From Enterococcus ureasiticus (GTDB lineage: Bacteria > Bacillota > Bacilli > Lactobacillales > Enterococcaceae), in assembly GCF_001730285.1 (NCBI RefSeq), contig NZ_MIJZ01000015.1, positions 1 to 64,000 on the forward strand: a stretch of DNA of 64,000 bases, read 5' to 3'. The translations under genes were made by a program, and so were the position numbers. The notes beneath the pieces were generated by a model. It was not told the DNA's origin and searched no databases. It saw nothing but the letters and a program-made list of their open reading frames with translations. This document shows, in pieces, positions 53,038 to 61,604 of this stretch (the first letter of the stretch is position 1; every line of letters begins with the position of its first letter).

Positions 53038-53661
53038 TTAGGCTTGCTCCTGTAACCCGATCGCTAACCTGTACAACGGTAATAATTCCTCATACGTCTT
53101 CAGCATATACTCACGGGCTTTTTCGGGATCATTCAACAGATCATCTGTCTTTCTAATGACTCGTCCAATTTGAAATTCTCCTTTTTTCACATCTCGAAAA
53201 CGGATTAAATGTTTCTCCAAATCCGCTTCATTCAACCGTTCGATCTCAGGTTGAGTATGATCGGTCGACAGATAAAAATCATCATCCAACTGCTCAAATA
53301 ATGCTTGATTGTCTAAAAAAACTTGGGCAATTTCCTTTTCTTTTTTAGGATTATCAATCAATGATAACCACATGAAAAGATAGTCTGGCCAAATGCCTAA
53401 CTGAAAATGAGCTTCCATTTTATAGCCGCGTTTTTTCTGGCTTAGTGCAGACCACGTATTTTCTGGTGGGTAAACTGTTCTACGGCGGTGTTGGGCGATA
53501 TGAACAAAAAATTCTGTTTCTAGTGTTTCGCCTAATTTTTCAGCAAAATAATCATCTAATTCTTGAAATTTTGGTTGGATTGTCGAACGAATGCCAGCCA
53601 TTCTTGGGTCTAAGCCTTCCATCGTAAAAATATCAAAATCTTTTTCAGTAAACATTAACAT
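53038..53661 (-). CDS. DUF1054 (YktB-like) protein
   Basis: A protein of 207 residues. Family blocks are FTEKDFDIFTMEGLDPRMAGIRSTIQPKF at the start, HIAQHRRRTVYPPENTWSALSQKKRGYKMEAHFQLGIW in the middle and FYLSTDHTQPEI. Proteins of this family (YktB) have a solved fold but no assigned activity. GAGGAG precedes the ATG. It is followed downstream by a terminator and preceded by a GNAT gene, probably as a small operon. Confidence 0.88.
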   Translation of the reverse strand: MLMFTEKDFDIFTMEGLDPRMAGIRSTIQPKFQELDDYFAEKLGETLETEFFVHIAQHRRRTVYPPENTWSALSQKKRGYKMEAHFQLGIWPDYLFMWLSLIDNPKKEKEIAQVFLDNQALFEQLDDDFYLSTDHTQPEIERLNEADLEKHLIRFRDVKKGEFQIGRVIRKTDDLLNDPEKAREYMLKTYEELLPLYRLAIGLQEQA

Positions 53662-53693
53662 GTAGTCATTTCTCCTCTGAGCTATTCTGTAGT

Positions 53694-54263
53694 TTAGCTA
53701 TGCAGTTTTCGCCATTCTTCTAACGTGATACCGCGTATAATATCCGTAACAACTTTCCCTTTCCACATCCGGGCATTCGGGATATTGCCTTCTACTTTCA
53801 TGCCAATTTTTTCCATTACGCGGCCAGACTTGGGATTATCGATATCATGCGTCGCAAAAATACGCATCAGTTTTAACTCTTCAAAACCTAAACTAAGTAA
53901 TTCATGCGCCGCTTCTGGCACATAGCCTTGTCCCCAAAATGCCTTGTTTAAAGAATAACCGATTTCTGCAATATTATGCTGATCTACCACACGTAAATCG
54001 ATCGTTCCGATAAACTTGCCAGTTGCTTTTAACTCGATACCATATTTTCCAAGCGGCGCTGCCATGAAATAATTTGCAATGCTTTCTTTGGTGTCCTTAA
54101 AAGACTGATGAATTGGGAAAACATAGGTGACCGTTTCTTCATCGGATGCATATTCGTGCATATCATTAGCGTCACTTAATGTTACTGGACGTAACTTCAA
54201 ACGTTCGGTTTCCAAATATTGGTTTTCTGCAAAAATCAAATTACGATTGATAACAATTTCCAT
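53694..54263 (-). CDS. GNAT-family acetyltransferase (RimJ/RimL type)
   Basis: A protein of 189 residues: LETERLKLRPVTLSDANDMHEYASDEET at the start, then IGTIDLRVVDQHNIAEIGYSLNKAFWGQGYVPEAAHELL with the acetyl-CoA loop (R/Q-x-x-G-x-G/A as WGQGYV) and FATHDIDNPKSGRVMEKIGMKVEG. It probably acetylates an N-terminal or small-molecule amine; the substrate is unknown. Its start is about 80 bases beyond the trpA stop codon; those 80 bases contain no clear feature. Confidence 0.88.
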   Translation of the reverse strand: MEIVINRNLIFAENQYLETERLKLRPVTLSDANDMHEYASDEETVTYVFPIHQSFKDTKESIANYFMAAPLGKYGIELKATGKFIGTIDLRVVDQHNIAEIGYSLNKAFWGQGYVPEAAHELLSLGFEELKLMRIFATHDIDNPKSGRVMEKIGMKVEGNIPNARMWKGKVVTDIIRGITLEEWRKLHS

Positions 54264-54344
54264 GATTCCACCTACTTTTCATACTACTTTACAGAAAGAA
54301 ATGCTCAGAGGCAAGAGGAAAATAAAAAAATAAGAAATCTAAAA

Positions 54345-55112
54345 TTAGTTACTTACTACTTCTTTGATAAAGGCACTGACTTCCGTTTGTTTTCCTTCAC
54401 TAAGTAGCTGAACGATTTTGCTGCCTACGATCACGCCTGCACAACTTTTCCTAAAACGTTCCACATGTTCTTTAGATGATATGCCAAATCCTGCTAAAAC
54501 TGGTTTATCACTGACTTTTTGAATATAGGCTAAATGCTCGTCTAATGTTTCTTGATAATTTCGTCCAGTTCCTGTTACACCATTGACAGCTACTGCATAA
54601 ATAAATCCTTCTCCCGATTCTACTAATTCCGGGATTCGCTCTTTGGGTGTTGTTAAGGCAACCAATGGAATCAATGAAATATCACTATCATTTAATAATG
54701 GTGTTAGCAATTCTTGGTGCTCATAAGGTAAATCTGGAATAATCAGTCCTTTGACATCTGTTTTGACCAAATCGTGAATGAATGTTTCTAAACCATAACT
54801 AAAAATCGGATTGAAATACGTCATGATCACCAAAGGCGTTTTGGTTTTTATTTGTTTTAGCTGCTGGATTATTTTTTTCAGTGTTACTTTATTTTCTAAT
54901 GCTCTTAGACCAGCAGCTTGGATTACAGGACCGTCTGCAACTGGATCTGAAAACGGAATGCCTAATTCGATTGCACTTGCTCCAGCTTCTGTCAGTAACT
55001 GAATTTCATCAGCTAGTTGGTTTAGCCCTTGAGCCCCCGCCATAATGTATGGAACAAAGATCGTTTCATTTGCTTGTTGTTTGGCCTTTAGTTGCTTCGT
55101 TAATGATTTCAT
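54345..55112 (-). CDS. trpA: Tryptophan synthase alpha chain
   Basis: A TIM barrel of 255 residues. Catalytic Glu lies in [22 protein letters not shown] together with the Asp of FSDPVADG; the phosphate loops are in TGTGRN and [10 protein letters not shown]. It cleaves indole-glycerol phosphate to indole, channelled to TrpB. Its ATG overlaps the trpB stop codon by four bases (ATGA). It is the last gene of the trp operon. Confidence 0.95.
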   Translation of the reverse strand: MKSLTKQLKAKQQANETIFVPYIMAGAQGLNQLADEIQLLTEAGASAIELGIPFSDPVADGPVIQAAGLRALENKVTLKKIIQQLKQIKTKTPLVIMTYFNPIFSYGLETFIHDLVKTDVKGLIIPDLPYEHQELLTPLLNDSDISLIPLVALTTPKERIPELVESGEGFIYAVAVNGVTGTGRNYQETLDEHLAYIQKVSDKPVLAGFGISSKEHVERFRKSCAGVIVGSKIVQLLSEGKQTEVSAFIKEVVSN

Positions 55113-56302
55113 TGGTATGCCTCCTGTTCAAATAATTCTTTGATTTGCTGTACATCTTTATCCCCACGGCCTGAAAGACAAACAATAATTTGTTTATCTG
55201 GTCCAAGTTCTTTTGCAACTTTGAGCGCATGACTAACGGCATGAGAACTTTCTAAAGCTGGGATGATCCCTTCTGTTTGGCATAAAACTTTAAAGGCATC
55301 TAGCGCTTCTTGATCAGTTACTGATTCATAACTTGCTCTTTGTGTTTCGTTTAAATGACAATGCTCTGGTCCAAGCCCTGGATAATCTAAGCCAGCTGAA
55401 ATCGAGAAGGCTTCTAAAATTTGGCCATCATCATCTTGTAATAGTTTCATCATTGCCCCATGAAGTACGCCTGTTTTCCCTTTGGTGATCGATGCTGCAT
55501 GTGAGGTTGTATCTAATCCTAAGCCAGCTGCTTCAACACCGATCAACGCAACCTCATCATTGATAAAGGGATAAAAAATCCCCATCGCATTACTACCACC
55601 GCCCACACAAGCAACGACGGCATCAGGTAATTTGTTTTCTACCTCTAAAAATTGTCGTCTTGCTTCAATTCCGATAATGCTTTGATAATCTCGCACGATT
55701 TCTGGAAATGGATGAGGCCCTAAAACCGATCCCATCACATAATGAGTGTCTTCAACATTGGCAACCCAAAAACGTAACGCTTCGTTCACCGCATCTTTCA
55801 AGGTTTGACTGCCTGACGTCACACTTTCAACTTTAGCACCTAATAATTCCATCCGGAAAACATTCAGTGATTGACGCGCCACATCGACTGCTCCCATAAA
55901 AATCGTACATTCCATTCCAAACAAAGCCGCCACTGTAGCTGTTGCTACACCATGTTGCCCTGCTCCTGTTTCCGCAACGACTTTTTTCTTACCCATTTTT
56001 TTCGCTAATAAAATTTGGCCGATCGTATTGTTGATTTTGTGGGCACCAGTATGATTCAAGTCTTCTCTTTTTAGGTAGATCTTTGCGCCACCAGCAAAAT
56101 CTGTTAAACGTTCTGCAAAGTACAATGGATTTTCCCGTCCAACATACTGCTTTAAGTAATAATTCAACTCCTTTTGAAATGCCTCATCCATTTTTGACGC
56201 TTCATAAACTTCCTCTAATTCCTTGACGGCATACATCAATGTTTCCGGGACGAATTGCCCTCCAAAATCTCCGTAAAATCCTTGGTTTGGTTGATTATAC
56301 AT
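55109..56302 (-). CDS. trpB: Tryptophan synthase beta chain
   Basis: A protein of 397 residues starting [20 protein letters not shown] at ATG 56302, with AAGGAGG before it; the frame runs on upstream into the repeat. PLP Lys lies in [11 protein letters not shown], the phosphate loop in [12 protein letters not shown], and the COMM-like region in [18 protein letters not shown]. It condenses indole with serine. A 245-base gap holding two repeat copies separates it from trpF, unlike the overlapping joins elsewhere in this operon. Confidence 0.95.
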   Translation of the reverse strand: MYNQPNQGFYGDFGGQFVPETLMYAVKELEEVYEASKMDEAFQKELNYYLKQYVGRENPLYFAERLTDFAGGAKIYLKREDLNHTGAHKINNTIGQILLAKKMGKKKVVAETGAGQHGVATATVAALFGMECTIFMGAVDVARQSLNVFRMELLGAKVESVTSGSQTLKDAVNEALRFWVANVEDTHYVMGSVLGPHPFPEIVRDYQSIIGIEARRQFLEVENKLPDAVVACVGGGSNAMGIFYPFINDEVALIGVEAAGLGLDTTSHAASITKGKTGVLHGAMMKLLQDDDGQILEAFSISAGLDYPGLGPEHCHLNETQRASYESVTDQEALDAFKVLCQTEGIIPALESSHAVSHALKVAKELGPDKQIIVCLSGRGDKDVQQIKELFEQEAYQ

Positions 56303-56320
56303 AATTTTCCTCCTTGTAAT

Positions 56321-56440
56321 TAAAGCTGAACGGGCTCGTTTAGGCTCGACAAGAAAATAGGAAAAATTGACTGTGACGCTTTTTGTCACTTTCCATTTTT
56401 ATCTTTTTCTCGAGAACCTAGCCTGTGAAGCTAGATAACA
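56321..56440 (-). repeat. Dispersed intergenic repeat, copy 3 (before trpB)
   Basis: Shares GGGCTCGTTTAG and the CTCGAC block with copy 1. Hairpins are GTGAC/GTCAC (56373-56377 with 56385-56389) and CTAGC/GCTAG (56418-56422 with 56430-56434). On the transcript it ends a few bases before the ribosome site of trpB. Confidence 0.75.
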
Positions 56441-56555
56441 TTAAAGCTGAATGAGCCGCTTAACATCGATGAAAAATAGGAAAACATGAGGGTGGCGTTT
56501 TTTGCCACATTCAGGTTTTACCTTTTTTCCGAAAGGCTAGCCCATAACTAGGTCG
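56441..56555 (-). repeat. Dispersed intergenic repeat, copy 4 (after trpF)
   Basis: Lies in tandem with copy 3. The inner hairpin is GTGGC/GCCAC (56482-56486 with 56494-56498); the terminal CTAG pairs (56537-56540 with 56548-56551) include the trpF stop codon. This is the most divergent copy at its GGGCTCG end (GAGCCGC). Confidence 0.65.
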
Positions 56556-57138
56556 CTTTCTTTAGAAAAGCAATGATTTTTTTTGGATCTTTTACTCCAT
56601 TTGTTTCAACTCCGCTGGATACATCAACTGCATATGGGTTGAATCTTTGTTTAGCTTGTTGTACATTTTCTGGGGTTAGACCGCCAGCGATAATGATTTT
56701 TTTATTTTTGATAGAGCTTGTATCTAATTGCTGCCAATCGAATACTTCACCATTACCTCCGACAAATTTTTTGGGTGGGGCATCGAAGAGCAGAAATTCT
56801 GCGCTTGTTTCTTTAATGTATTTTTCTTGATCCACTCCGTTAACTGGAATTGCTCTAATTAGCGGAACAGTATAGTTTTCTGTTGTCAAATCGCCATGGA
56901 TCTGCACCATATCTAGTCCAGCTTGTTGGATGATTGCTTCCACTTCTGATTGGATCGGCGAAACAAAGACTCCCACTTTTTTAACTTCTTTTGGTACATT
57001 CTTCGTGATTTCTTTGACTTCTTCAGGAGTAATCTGACGTATACTTTTTGCAAAGACAAAACCAAGATAATCTGCACCATGCGCTACTGCTACGTCTACC
57101 TGCTCTTTAGTTTTCAACCCACAAATTTTCACTTTCAT
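56548..57138 (-). CDS. trpF: Phosphoribosylanthranilate isomerase
   Basis: A TIM barrel of 196 residues: VKICGLKTKEQVDVA carries the catalytic Cys, LLFDAPPKKFVGGNGEVFDW the catalytic Asp, and GGLTPENV and VDVSSGVETNGVKDPKKI the phosphate site. The ATG overlaps the end of trpC by four bases. The stop codon lies inside repeat copy 4. Confidence 0.95.
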   Translation of the reverse strand: MKVKICGLKTKEQVDVAVAHGADYLGFVFAKSIRQITPEEVKEITKNVPKEVKKVGVFVSPIQSEVEAIIQQAGLDMVQIHGDLTTENYTVPLIRAIPVNGVDQEKYIKETSAEFLLFDAPPKKFVGGNGEVFDWQQLDTSSIKNKKIIIAGGLTPENVQQAKQRFNPYAVDVSSGVETNGVKDPKKIIAFLKKAT

Positions 57139-57893
57139 CGCAAGACCTGCAATGCTTTGACTTTCGCTTTCGGATCAGTTTCCCGCATCAATCCTTCTCC
57201 TACTAAAACCGCTCGATAGTTCTCTTTCACAAGAGCAACTTGTTCACTCGTTGAAAAACCGGATTCACTGATATATACAGCATCTGTTTTTTGTTTTTCC
57301 CCCAACGTTTGGCTCACTCCGATCGAAACGTCAAACGTTTTTAAATTTCGATTATTTACACCAATCAATTGTGCCGATAACGCTTCAGCAATCCGCAGTT
57401 CCTCTTTATCATGAACTTCTACTAAAACTTCCAGACCCAATGCCGTTGCTTTTTTATATAGTTCTTCCAATTTTTGTTTGGACAAAGCCGATACGATCAG
57501 TAAAATAATCGTTGCTCCAGCATTTCTTGCACGGATCAGTTGTTTTTCATCAATGATAAAATCTTTGCATAATACAGGAATGGTCACTTCTGATGTTACT
57601 TGCCTCAAATCTTCGATCGACCCTTTAAAGAAAACTTCATCTGTCAATACAGAAATTGCTGTGACGCCTGCTTGTTCATAAGCTTTTGCTTGTTCGATCA
57701 CGTTGACGGATAAATTGATTGCGCCTTTAGACGGAGACGCTCGTTTGACTTCTCCGATGATATGCATTTTTTCAGGATGATCTTTGACTTGCTGATAAAA
57801 TGAGTATGTTTCTCTCAGTGGCTGAACCGTTTCTAACGGCATTAGGTTCACTTCTTGTTTTTTTTCATTGATAATTTTTTCTAAAAAATCCAT
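57135..57893 (-). CDS. trpC: Indole-3-glycerol phosphate synthase
   Basis: A TIM barrel of 252 residues: IIGEVKRASPSKG (catalytic Lys), PVLCKDFIIDEKQL (Lys), VLVEVHDKEEL (Glu), GVNNRNLKTFDV and SESGFSTSEQ. It closes the pyrrole ring of the indole. AAGGAGG precedes the ATG, which directly follows the trpD stop codon. It overlaps trpF by four bases. Confidence 0.95.
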   Translation of the reverse strand: MDFLEKIINEKKQEVNLMPLETVQPLRETYSFYQQVKDHPEKMHIIGEVKRASPSKGAINLSVNVIEQAKAYEQAGVTAISVLTDEVFFKGSIEDLRQVTSEVTIPVLCKDFIIDEKQLIRARNAGATIILLIVSALSKQKLEELYKKATALGLEVLVEVHDKEELRIAEALSAQLIGVNNRNLKTFDVSIGVSQTLGEKQKTDAVYISESGFSTSEQVALVKENYRAVLVGEGLMRETDPKAKVKALQVLR

Positions 57894-58907
57894 TTAGGCG
57901 ACCTCCTTTTGTACTTGGATCAACTGTTGTAGTTTATCAAAAGCCGCACCGCTCGCCACACAATCTTTCGCCAATACAATTCCTTCTTGCACAGTTGATA
58001 CTTTTCCATTGCTGAAAAAACCTAGCCCTGCATTCAATAAAACAGTATCTAAATAGGGACTTCCCTGATTTTTCAAAATCGACAACAGAATCTCAGTGTT
58101 TTGCTCAGCATTACCACCACGAATTGCTTCTATCGGAAGTTGAGCAAAACCAAACTCTTCGGGTTCGATCGTATGCATCGTGATCAACCCTTTTTCCAAC
58201 AAAGCAAAATGTGTCGTTCCAGCAAGAGAGGCTTCATCCAATCCGCCTGAACCATTGACCACTACCGCCCGAGTACGTCCTAATTCGCCTAATGTTTTCG
58301 CGGTTTCTTCCAGCAAGTCTCGTCGATAGGTTCCCATTAATTGTGAATCCAAAAGCACTGGATTCGTTAACGGACCAATTAAATTTAAGATTGTCGGTGT
58401 CCCTAATTCTTTGCGTACTTTCATGACGTATTTCATTTTTGGGTGCATATGAGGTGCAAAGAGAAAGGCCAATCCAACTTCATTCAATACCGTACTTAAT
58501 TTATCTGGAGAGAGAGCAATATCTACACCTAAACATTCAAATATATCCGCACTGCCTGATTTACTGGAGATACTGCGATTACCATGTTTAGCAACAGTTA
58601 CGCCCCCCGCTGCCAAAACGAATGCTGCGGTTGTACTAATATTAAAGCTGTTTGATTGATCGCCGCCGGTGCCGCAATTATCCATGACGTTTTCTTTTTG
58701 ACAATCAATGGTTACTGCTTTTCGCTGGATCGTTTCAGCTATTCCCGCCATTTCTTCAGCCGTTTCTCCATTACATTTTAGTGCTGTTAAAAAAGCTGCG
58801 ATTTGACTATCGGTTAGTTGGCCTTCAAAGATTTTTTCTGCCACTTGTTGCGCTTCTATACGCGACAAATGTTCATTTCTAAAAACTTTTTCAAATAGAT
58901 TTTTCAT
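57894..58907 (-). CDS. trpD: Anthranilate phosphoribosyltransferase
   Basis: A protein of 337 residues. The glycine-rich PRPP loop is DNCGTGGDQSNSFNIST, followed by KHGNRSISSKSGSADIFECLG and the metal site in GSGGLDEASLAG. It transfers the phosphoribosyl group to anthranilate. Its start lies within the last 17 bases of trpG, with GGAGG upstream. Confidence 0.95.
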   Translation of the reverse strand: MKNLFEKVFRNEHLSRIEAQQVAEKIFEGQLTDSQIAAFLTALKCNGETAEEMAGIAETIQRKAVTIDCQKENVMDNCGTGGDQSNSFNISTTAAFVLAAGGVTVAKHGNRSISSKSGSADIFECLGVDIALSPDKLSTVLNEVGLAFLFAPHMHPKMKYVMKVRKELGTPTILNLIGPLTNPVLLDSQLMGTYRRDLLEETAKTLGELGRTRAVVVNGSGGLDEASLAGTTHFALLEKGLITMHTIEPEEFGFAQLPIEAIRGGNAEQNTEILLSILKNQGSPYLDTVLLNAGLGFFSNGKVSTVQEGIVLAKDCVASGAAFDKLQQLIQVQKEVA

Positions 58908-59484
58908 ATCGTTGTTCCTCCATTAGTTGGATAAAATTTTTAATGATTGCCTTACCGATTGGTGTACCGATCGATTCCGGATGAAATTGAAGACCAAAAA
59001 CGGGATAAGTTTGGTGTTCGATCGCCATGATTTCCTGATCGTCTGTAGCTGTTGCCGTAACGATGAATTCTTCTGGTAGTGTTTTTCGATCAATTACTAA
59101 TGAATGATAACGCATAACTGAACCTTCATCGGCGCTTCCTTTAAAAAGTCGACTGACTTTCTCTGTTGTAATAGTGGATTGTTTGCCGTGACGGATTTCT
59201 TTAGCCGTTATCACTTTAGCACCAAATACCTCACCGATCGTTTGATGCCCTAAGCAAATACCTAATAATGGTTTCTGTTGGTAAAATTGCTGGATCACTT
59301 CTTTTACATAGCCTGTTTCTACTGGCGTTCCAGGCCCCGGTGAAATCACGATTGCATCCGCTTGTTCGGCTAAATGAAACATATCATCTGAATCATTTCG
59401 AACGATTACTACATCGTGACCTGTCCCAATCATTTGAGCTAGATTATATGTAAATGAATCATAATTATCGATCAGTAAAATCAT
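58891..59484 (-). CDS. trpG: Anthranilate synthase glutamine amidotransferase component
   Basis: A class I amidotransferase of 197 residues: LLIDNYDSFTYNLAQ at the start, nucleophile Cys in LLGICLGHQTIGE, and the His-x-Glu pair in GLQFHPESIGT. It supplies ammonia to TrpE. In many Bacillota the same protein type (PabA) also serves folate synthesis; no folate gene is nearby. It overlaps trpE by four bases and trpD by 17. Confidence 0.94.
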   Translation of the reverse strand: MILLIDNYDSFTYNLAQMIGTGHDVVIVRNDSDDMFHLAEQADAIVISPGPGTPVETGYVKEVIQQFYQQKPLLGICLGHQTIGEVFGAKVITAKEIRHGKQSTITTEKVSRLFKGSADEGSVMRYHSLVIDRKTLPEEFIVTATATDDQEIMAIEHQTYPVFGLQFHPESIGTPIGKAIIKNFIQLMEEQRYEKSI

Positions 59485-60845
59485 TTTCCCACCTCCAAAA
59501 GTGCTTTGGCTTTTTGTAGTGTTTCTTCATATTCTTTCGTAGGATCAGAATCATAAACAATACCCGCTCCTGCTTGTACATACGCTTTATTTTTATGGAT
59601 GACCATTGTTCTTATCGCAATGGCAAAATCTGCTTGATCATTTTTAGATAGATAACCGACCGCTCCTGCGTAGATACTTCGTTTAACTGGTTCAATTTCG
59701 TAAATACGTTGCATCGCTCGGATTTTTGGCGCACCGCTGACTGTTCCAGCAGGTAGTGTTGCCTGTAAAGCATCCATCGCGGTCAATCCTTTTTTTAGTT
59801 TTCCTGTCACAACTGAAACTAAATGCATTACAAAGCGATACTTCTCAATAATCATATAAACAGGGACTTCAACTGAGCCCACTTCACTAACTTTTCCTAC
59901 ATCGTTTCGACCTAAATCAATCAACATTAAATGCTCTGCACGTTCTTTTTCATCGGTTAGTAATTCTTGTTCTAAAGTCAAATCCTCTTCCACCGTTTGC
60001 CCTCTTTTGCGTGTTCCCACAATTGGATTTGTTGTTACGATTCGGTTTTTGACACTGACGAGACTTTCTGGTGATGATCCAATCACGTATGTTTCGCCAA
60101 AATCTAGAAAATACAGATAAGTTGATGGATTAGTGACCCGTAATCTGCGGTAATAATCGAAAGGTTCTTCTTCAAAATCAGCTGTTAAGCGTTGTGAAGG
60201 TACCATTTGGAACATGTCTCCTTGCTTGATATAGTCTTTCACTTTGGTAACTACTTGTTCAAAGCTTTCTTTGGTAAAGTTGCTTTGGTAATTTAATTTT
60301 TTTAAATGGATTTCCTTTTGCTCTTCTTCGTTTGGCGTTTGTAATTCATTTATTTTCTGCTTGATTGCTTTATTTAAAGCTTCTTCGCTTCGTTTTGAGT
60401 AAGTGTCCGCCTCAACCAAAAAGATTTTTTCACCGACATGATCGAAAATCAAATAAGAATCGAATAGATAAAAGTGGATATCAGGAACATTTAATTCATC
60501 AAATGGCAGCTTGCCTAAATCTTCATAGCAGGCAATCACATCATAGCCGACATAACCGATTGCACCGCCTTGGAAAGGAAGTTCTTTTACGAGTTCTTCT
60601 CTCTTCAATACCTGTTTTTCGATTTCTTTTAATGGATCTTTTACCGTATTCGTTTGCCCATTGATCGTGAGTTTTTGACCCAAACAAGTAATTTCAGAAA
60701 CAGCATCCCAGGCAATGATTGAATAACGTCCTTTGCTTTTGTCTCTAGGAATGCTTTCTAAAAGGCATTTGTTTGTTCCTTGAATTCTCAAAAATGCGGA
60801 TATCGCCGTTAGATAATCTGCTTGGATTTCTTTGATTAATTGCAT
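59481..60845 (-). CDS. trpE: Anthranilate synthase component I
   Basis: A protein of 454 residues: N-terminal regulatory part with ESIPRDKSKGRYSIIAWDA, where the tryptophan-binding LLES-type motif is visible as CLLESI, then the chorismate-binding core (YVIGSSPESLVSV, PIVGTRKRG, DLGRNDVGKVSEVGSV, LPAGTVSGAPKIRAM, QAGAGIVYDSDPTKEYEE). It makes anthranilate from chorismate with TrpG. AAGAGGA precedes the ATG. It is the first gene of the operon, behind two T-box elements. Confidence 0.95.
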   Translation of the reverse strand: MQLIKEIQADYLTAISAFLRIQGTNKCLLESIPRDKSKGRYSIIAWDAVSEITCLGQKLTINGQTNTVKDPLKEIEKQVLKREELVKELPFQGGAIGYVGYDVIACYEDLGKLPFDELNVPDIHFYLFDSYLIFDHVGEKIFLVEADTYSKRSEEALNKAIKQKINELQTPNEEEQKEIHLKKLNYQSNFTKESFEQVVTKVKDYIKQGDMFQMVPSQRLTADFEEEPFDYYRRLRVTNPSTYLYFLDFGETYVIGSSPESLVSVKNRIVTTNPIVGTRKRGQTVEEDLTLEQELLTDEKERAEHLMLIDLGRNDVGKVSEVGSVEVPVYMIIEKYRFVMHLVSVVTGKLKKGLTAMDALQATLPAGTVSGAPKIRAMQRIYEIEPVKRSIYAGAVGYLSKNDQADFAIAIRTMVIHKNKAYVQAGAGIVYDSDPTKEYEETLQKAKALLEVGK

Positions 60846-60908
60846 GTTAGTTCCTCTTTTCTAGTTTTTTTTAGAGTTTGATAGAATATGTGATTATCTA
60901 GTAATGAA

Positions 60909-61053
60909 ACTTCTCTCGCTTTGCTCGCCAAGTACTGTTCATCATCTACTCTGGCGAAGCCAGTCGTAGTGATTCCTAGTACGGTTACTTCTCTCGCTTT
61001 GCTCGCCAAGTACTGTTCATCATCTACTCTGGCGAAGCCAGTCGTAGTGATTC
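60909..61053. repeat. Two identical 67-bp direct repeats between T-box terminator and trpE
   Basis: The segments 60909-60975 and 60987-61053 are identical, offset by 78 bases. Each contains CTGGCGAAGCCAG, a small hairpin. A shorter related piece (GTGATTCCTAGTA, then GGTTACTT) recurs at 61201-61225 inside the second T-box region. No coding frame is supported. Confidence 0.85.
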
Positions 61054-61054
61054 A

Positions 61055-61260
61055 CAGCAAAAAGCCCTCACAAAACAGACCTCGATCTGTTTTGTGAGGG
61101 CGAATAATAGTATCCACGGTACCACCTCAATGAAAAAAATTCTTTATAGTAACCTTGGAATCGCTGTTCACTATTGATCATTTGGGATCAGAGTGTTTGG
61201 TGATTCCTAGTAAGGTTACTTTTCTCTCCTTAACACACCTTTTATTGTAAACCACTTTTT
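61055..61260 (-). ncRNA. Second T-box element, atypical Stem I
   Basis: The T-box sequence GGTGGTACCGTG (61115-61126) is followed by a strong terminator, GCCCTCACAAAACAG/CTGTTTTGTGAGGGC (61064-61101). The 5' part is short and folds as a single extended hairpin (AGTAACCTT/AAGGTTACT, GGAATC/GATTCC, CACT/AGTG). I find no AG bulge or GNUG-type elements and no UGG codon between 61127 and 61245, so tRNA recognition is unclear. Confidence 0.7.
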
Positions 61261-61269
61261 TCACGCTTT

Positions 61270-61540
61270 ACAATAAAATAAGCCCCCAAACCACACAAAA
61301 TCTGTGGTTTGAGGGCGAAAAATTCACGGTGCCACCTCAAGTTTGAAAGAAAGTCTTTCCTCTTATCAGTCGTCTATCAACGACCTTACTCTATAACGGG
61401 AGTTCCCGAAAATGCCTACTGAGATTCAACATTTCGCTCGAAAGTCCATTCACAACCCATCCCTTACTGATTCGCAGTCCCATCAGCTCTCTGAAAAGTT
61501 CCAGTGTTGTTACTCCTCTTTCTCAAAGCTTTGCTATTGA
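61270..61540 (-). ncRNA. Trp T-box riboswitch (first, canonical)
   Basis: The leader contains GGAGTA, a GGGACTGCGAATCAG distal region, the specifier UGG (61446-61448, in GAATGGAC), the T-box sequence GGTGGCACCGTG (61325-61336) and a terminator with stem GCCCTCAAACCACA/TGTGGTTTGGGGGC (61282-61316). It should sense uncharged tRNA-Trp and allow read-through into the trp operon. Confidence 0.9.
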
Positions 61541-61545
61541 GGATA

Positions 61546-61574
61546 ATCATATTAGAAAACTCTAATATTGTCAA
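61546..61574 (-). promoter_or_regulatory. trp operon promoter
   Basis: TTGACA (61574-61569) and TATGAT (61551-61546) are separated by exactly 17 bases, just before the T-box leader. Confidence 0.8.
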
Positions 61575-61604
61575 CTATTTTTTATATAAAAATTGATTTT
61601 TTTC

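Noticed and set aside
60846-61604. Possible small protein genes in the trp leader
   Set aside because: T-box signatures, terminators and direct repeats explain the stretch; no frame has a ribosome site and family-like content.
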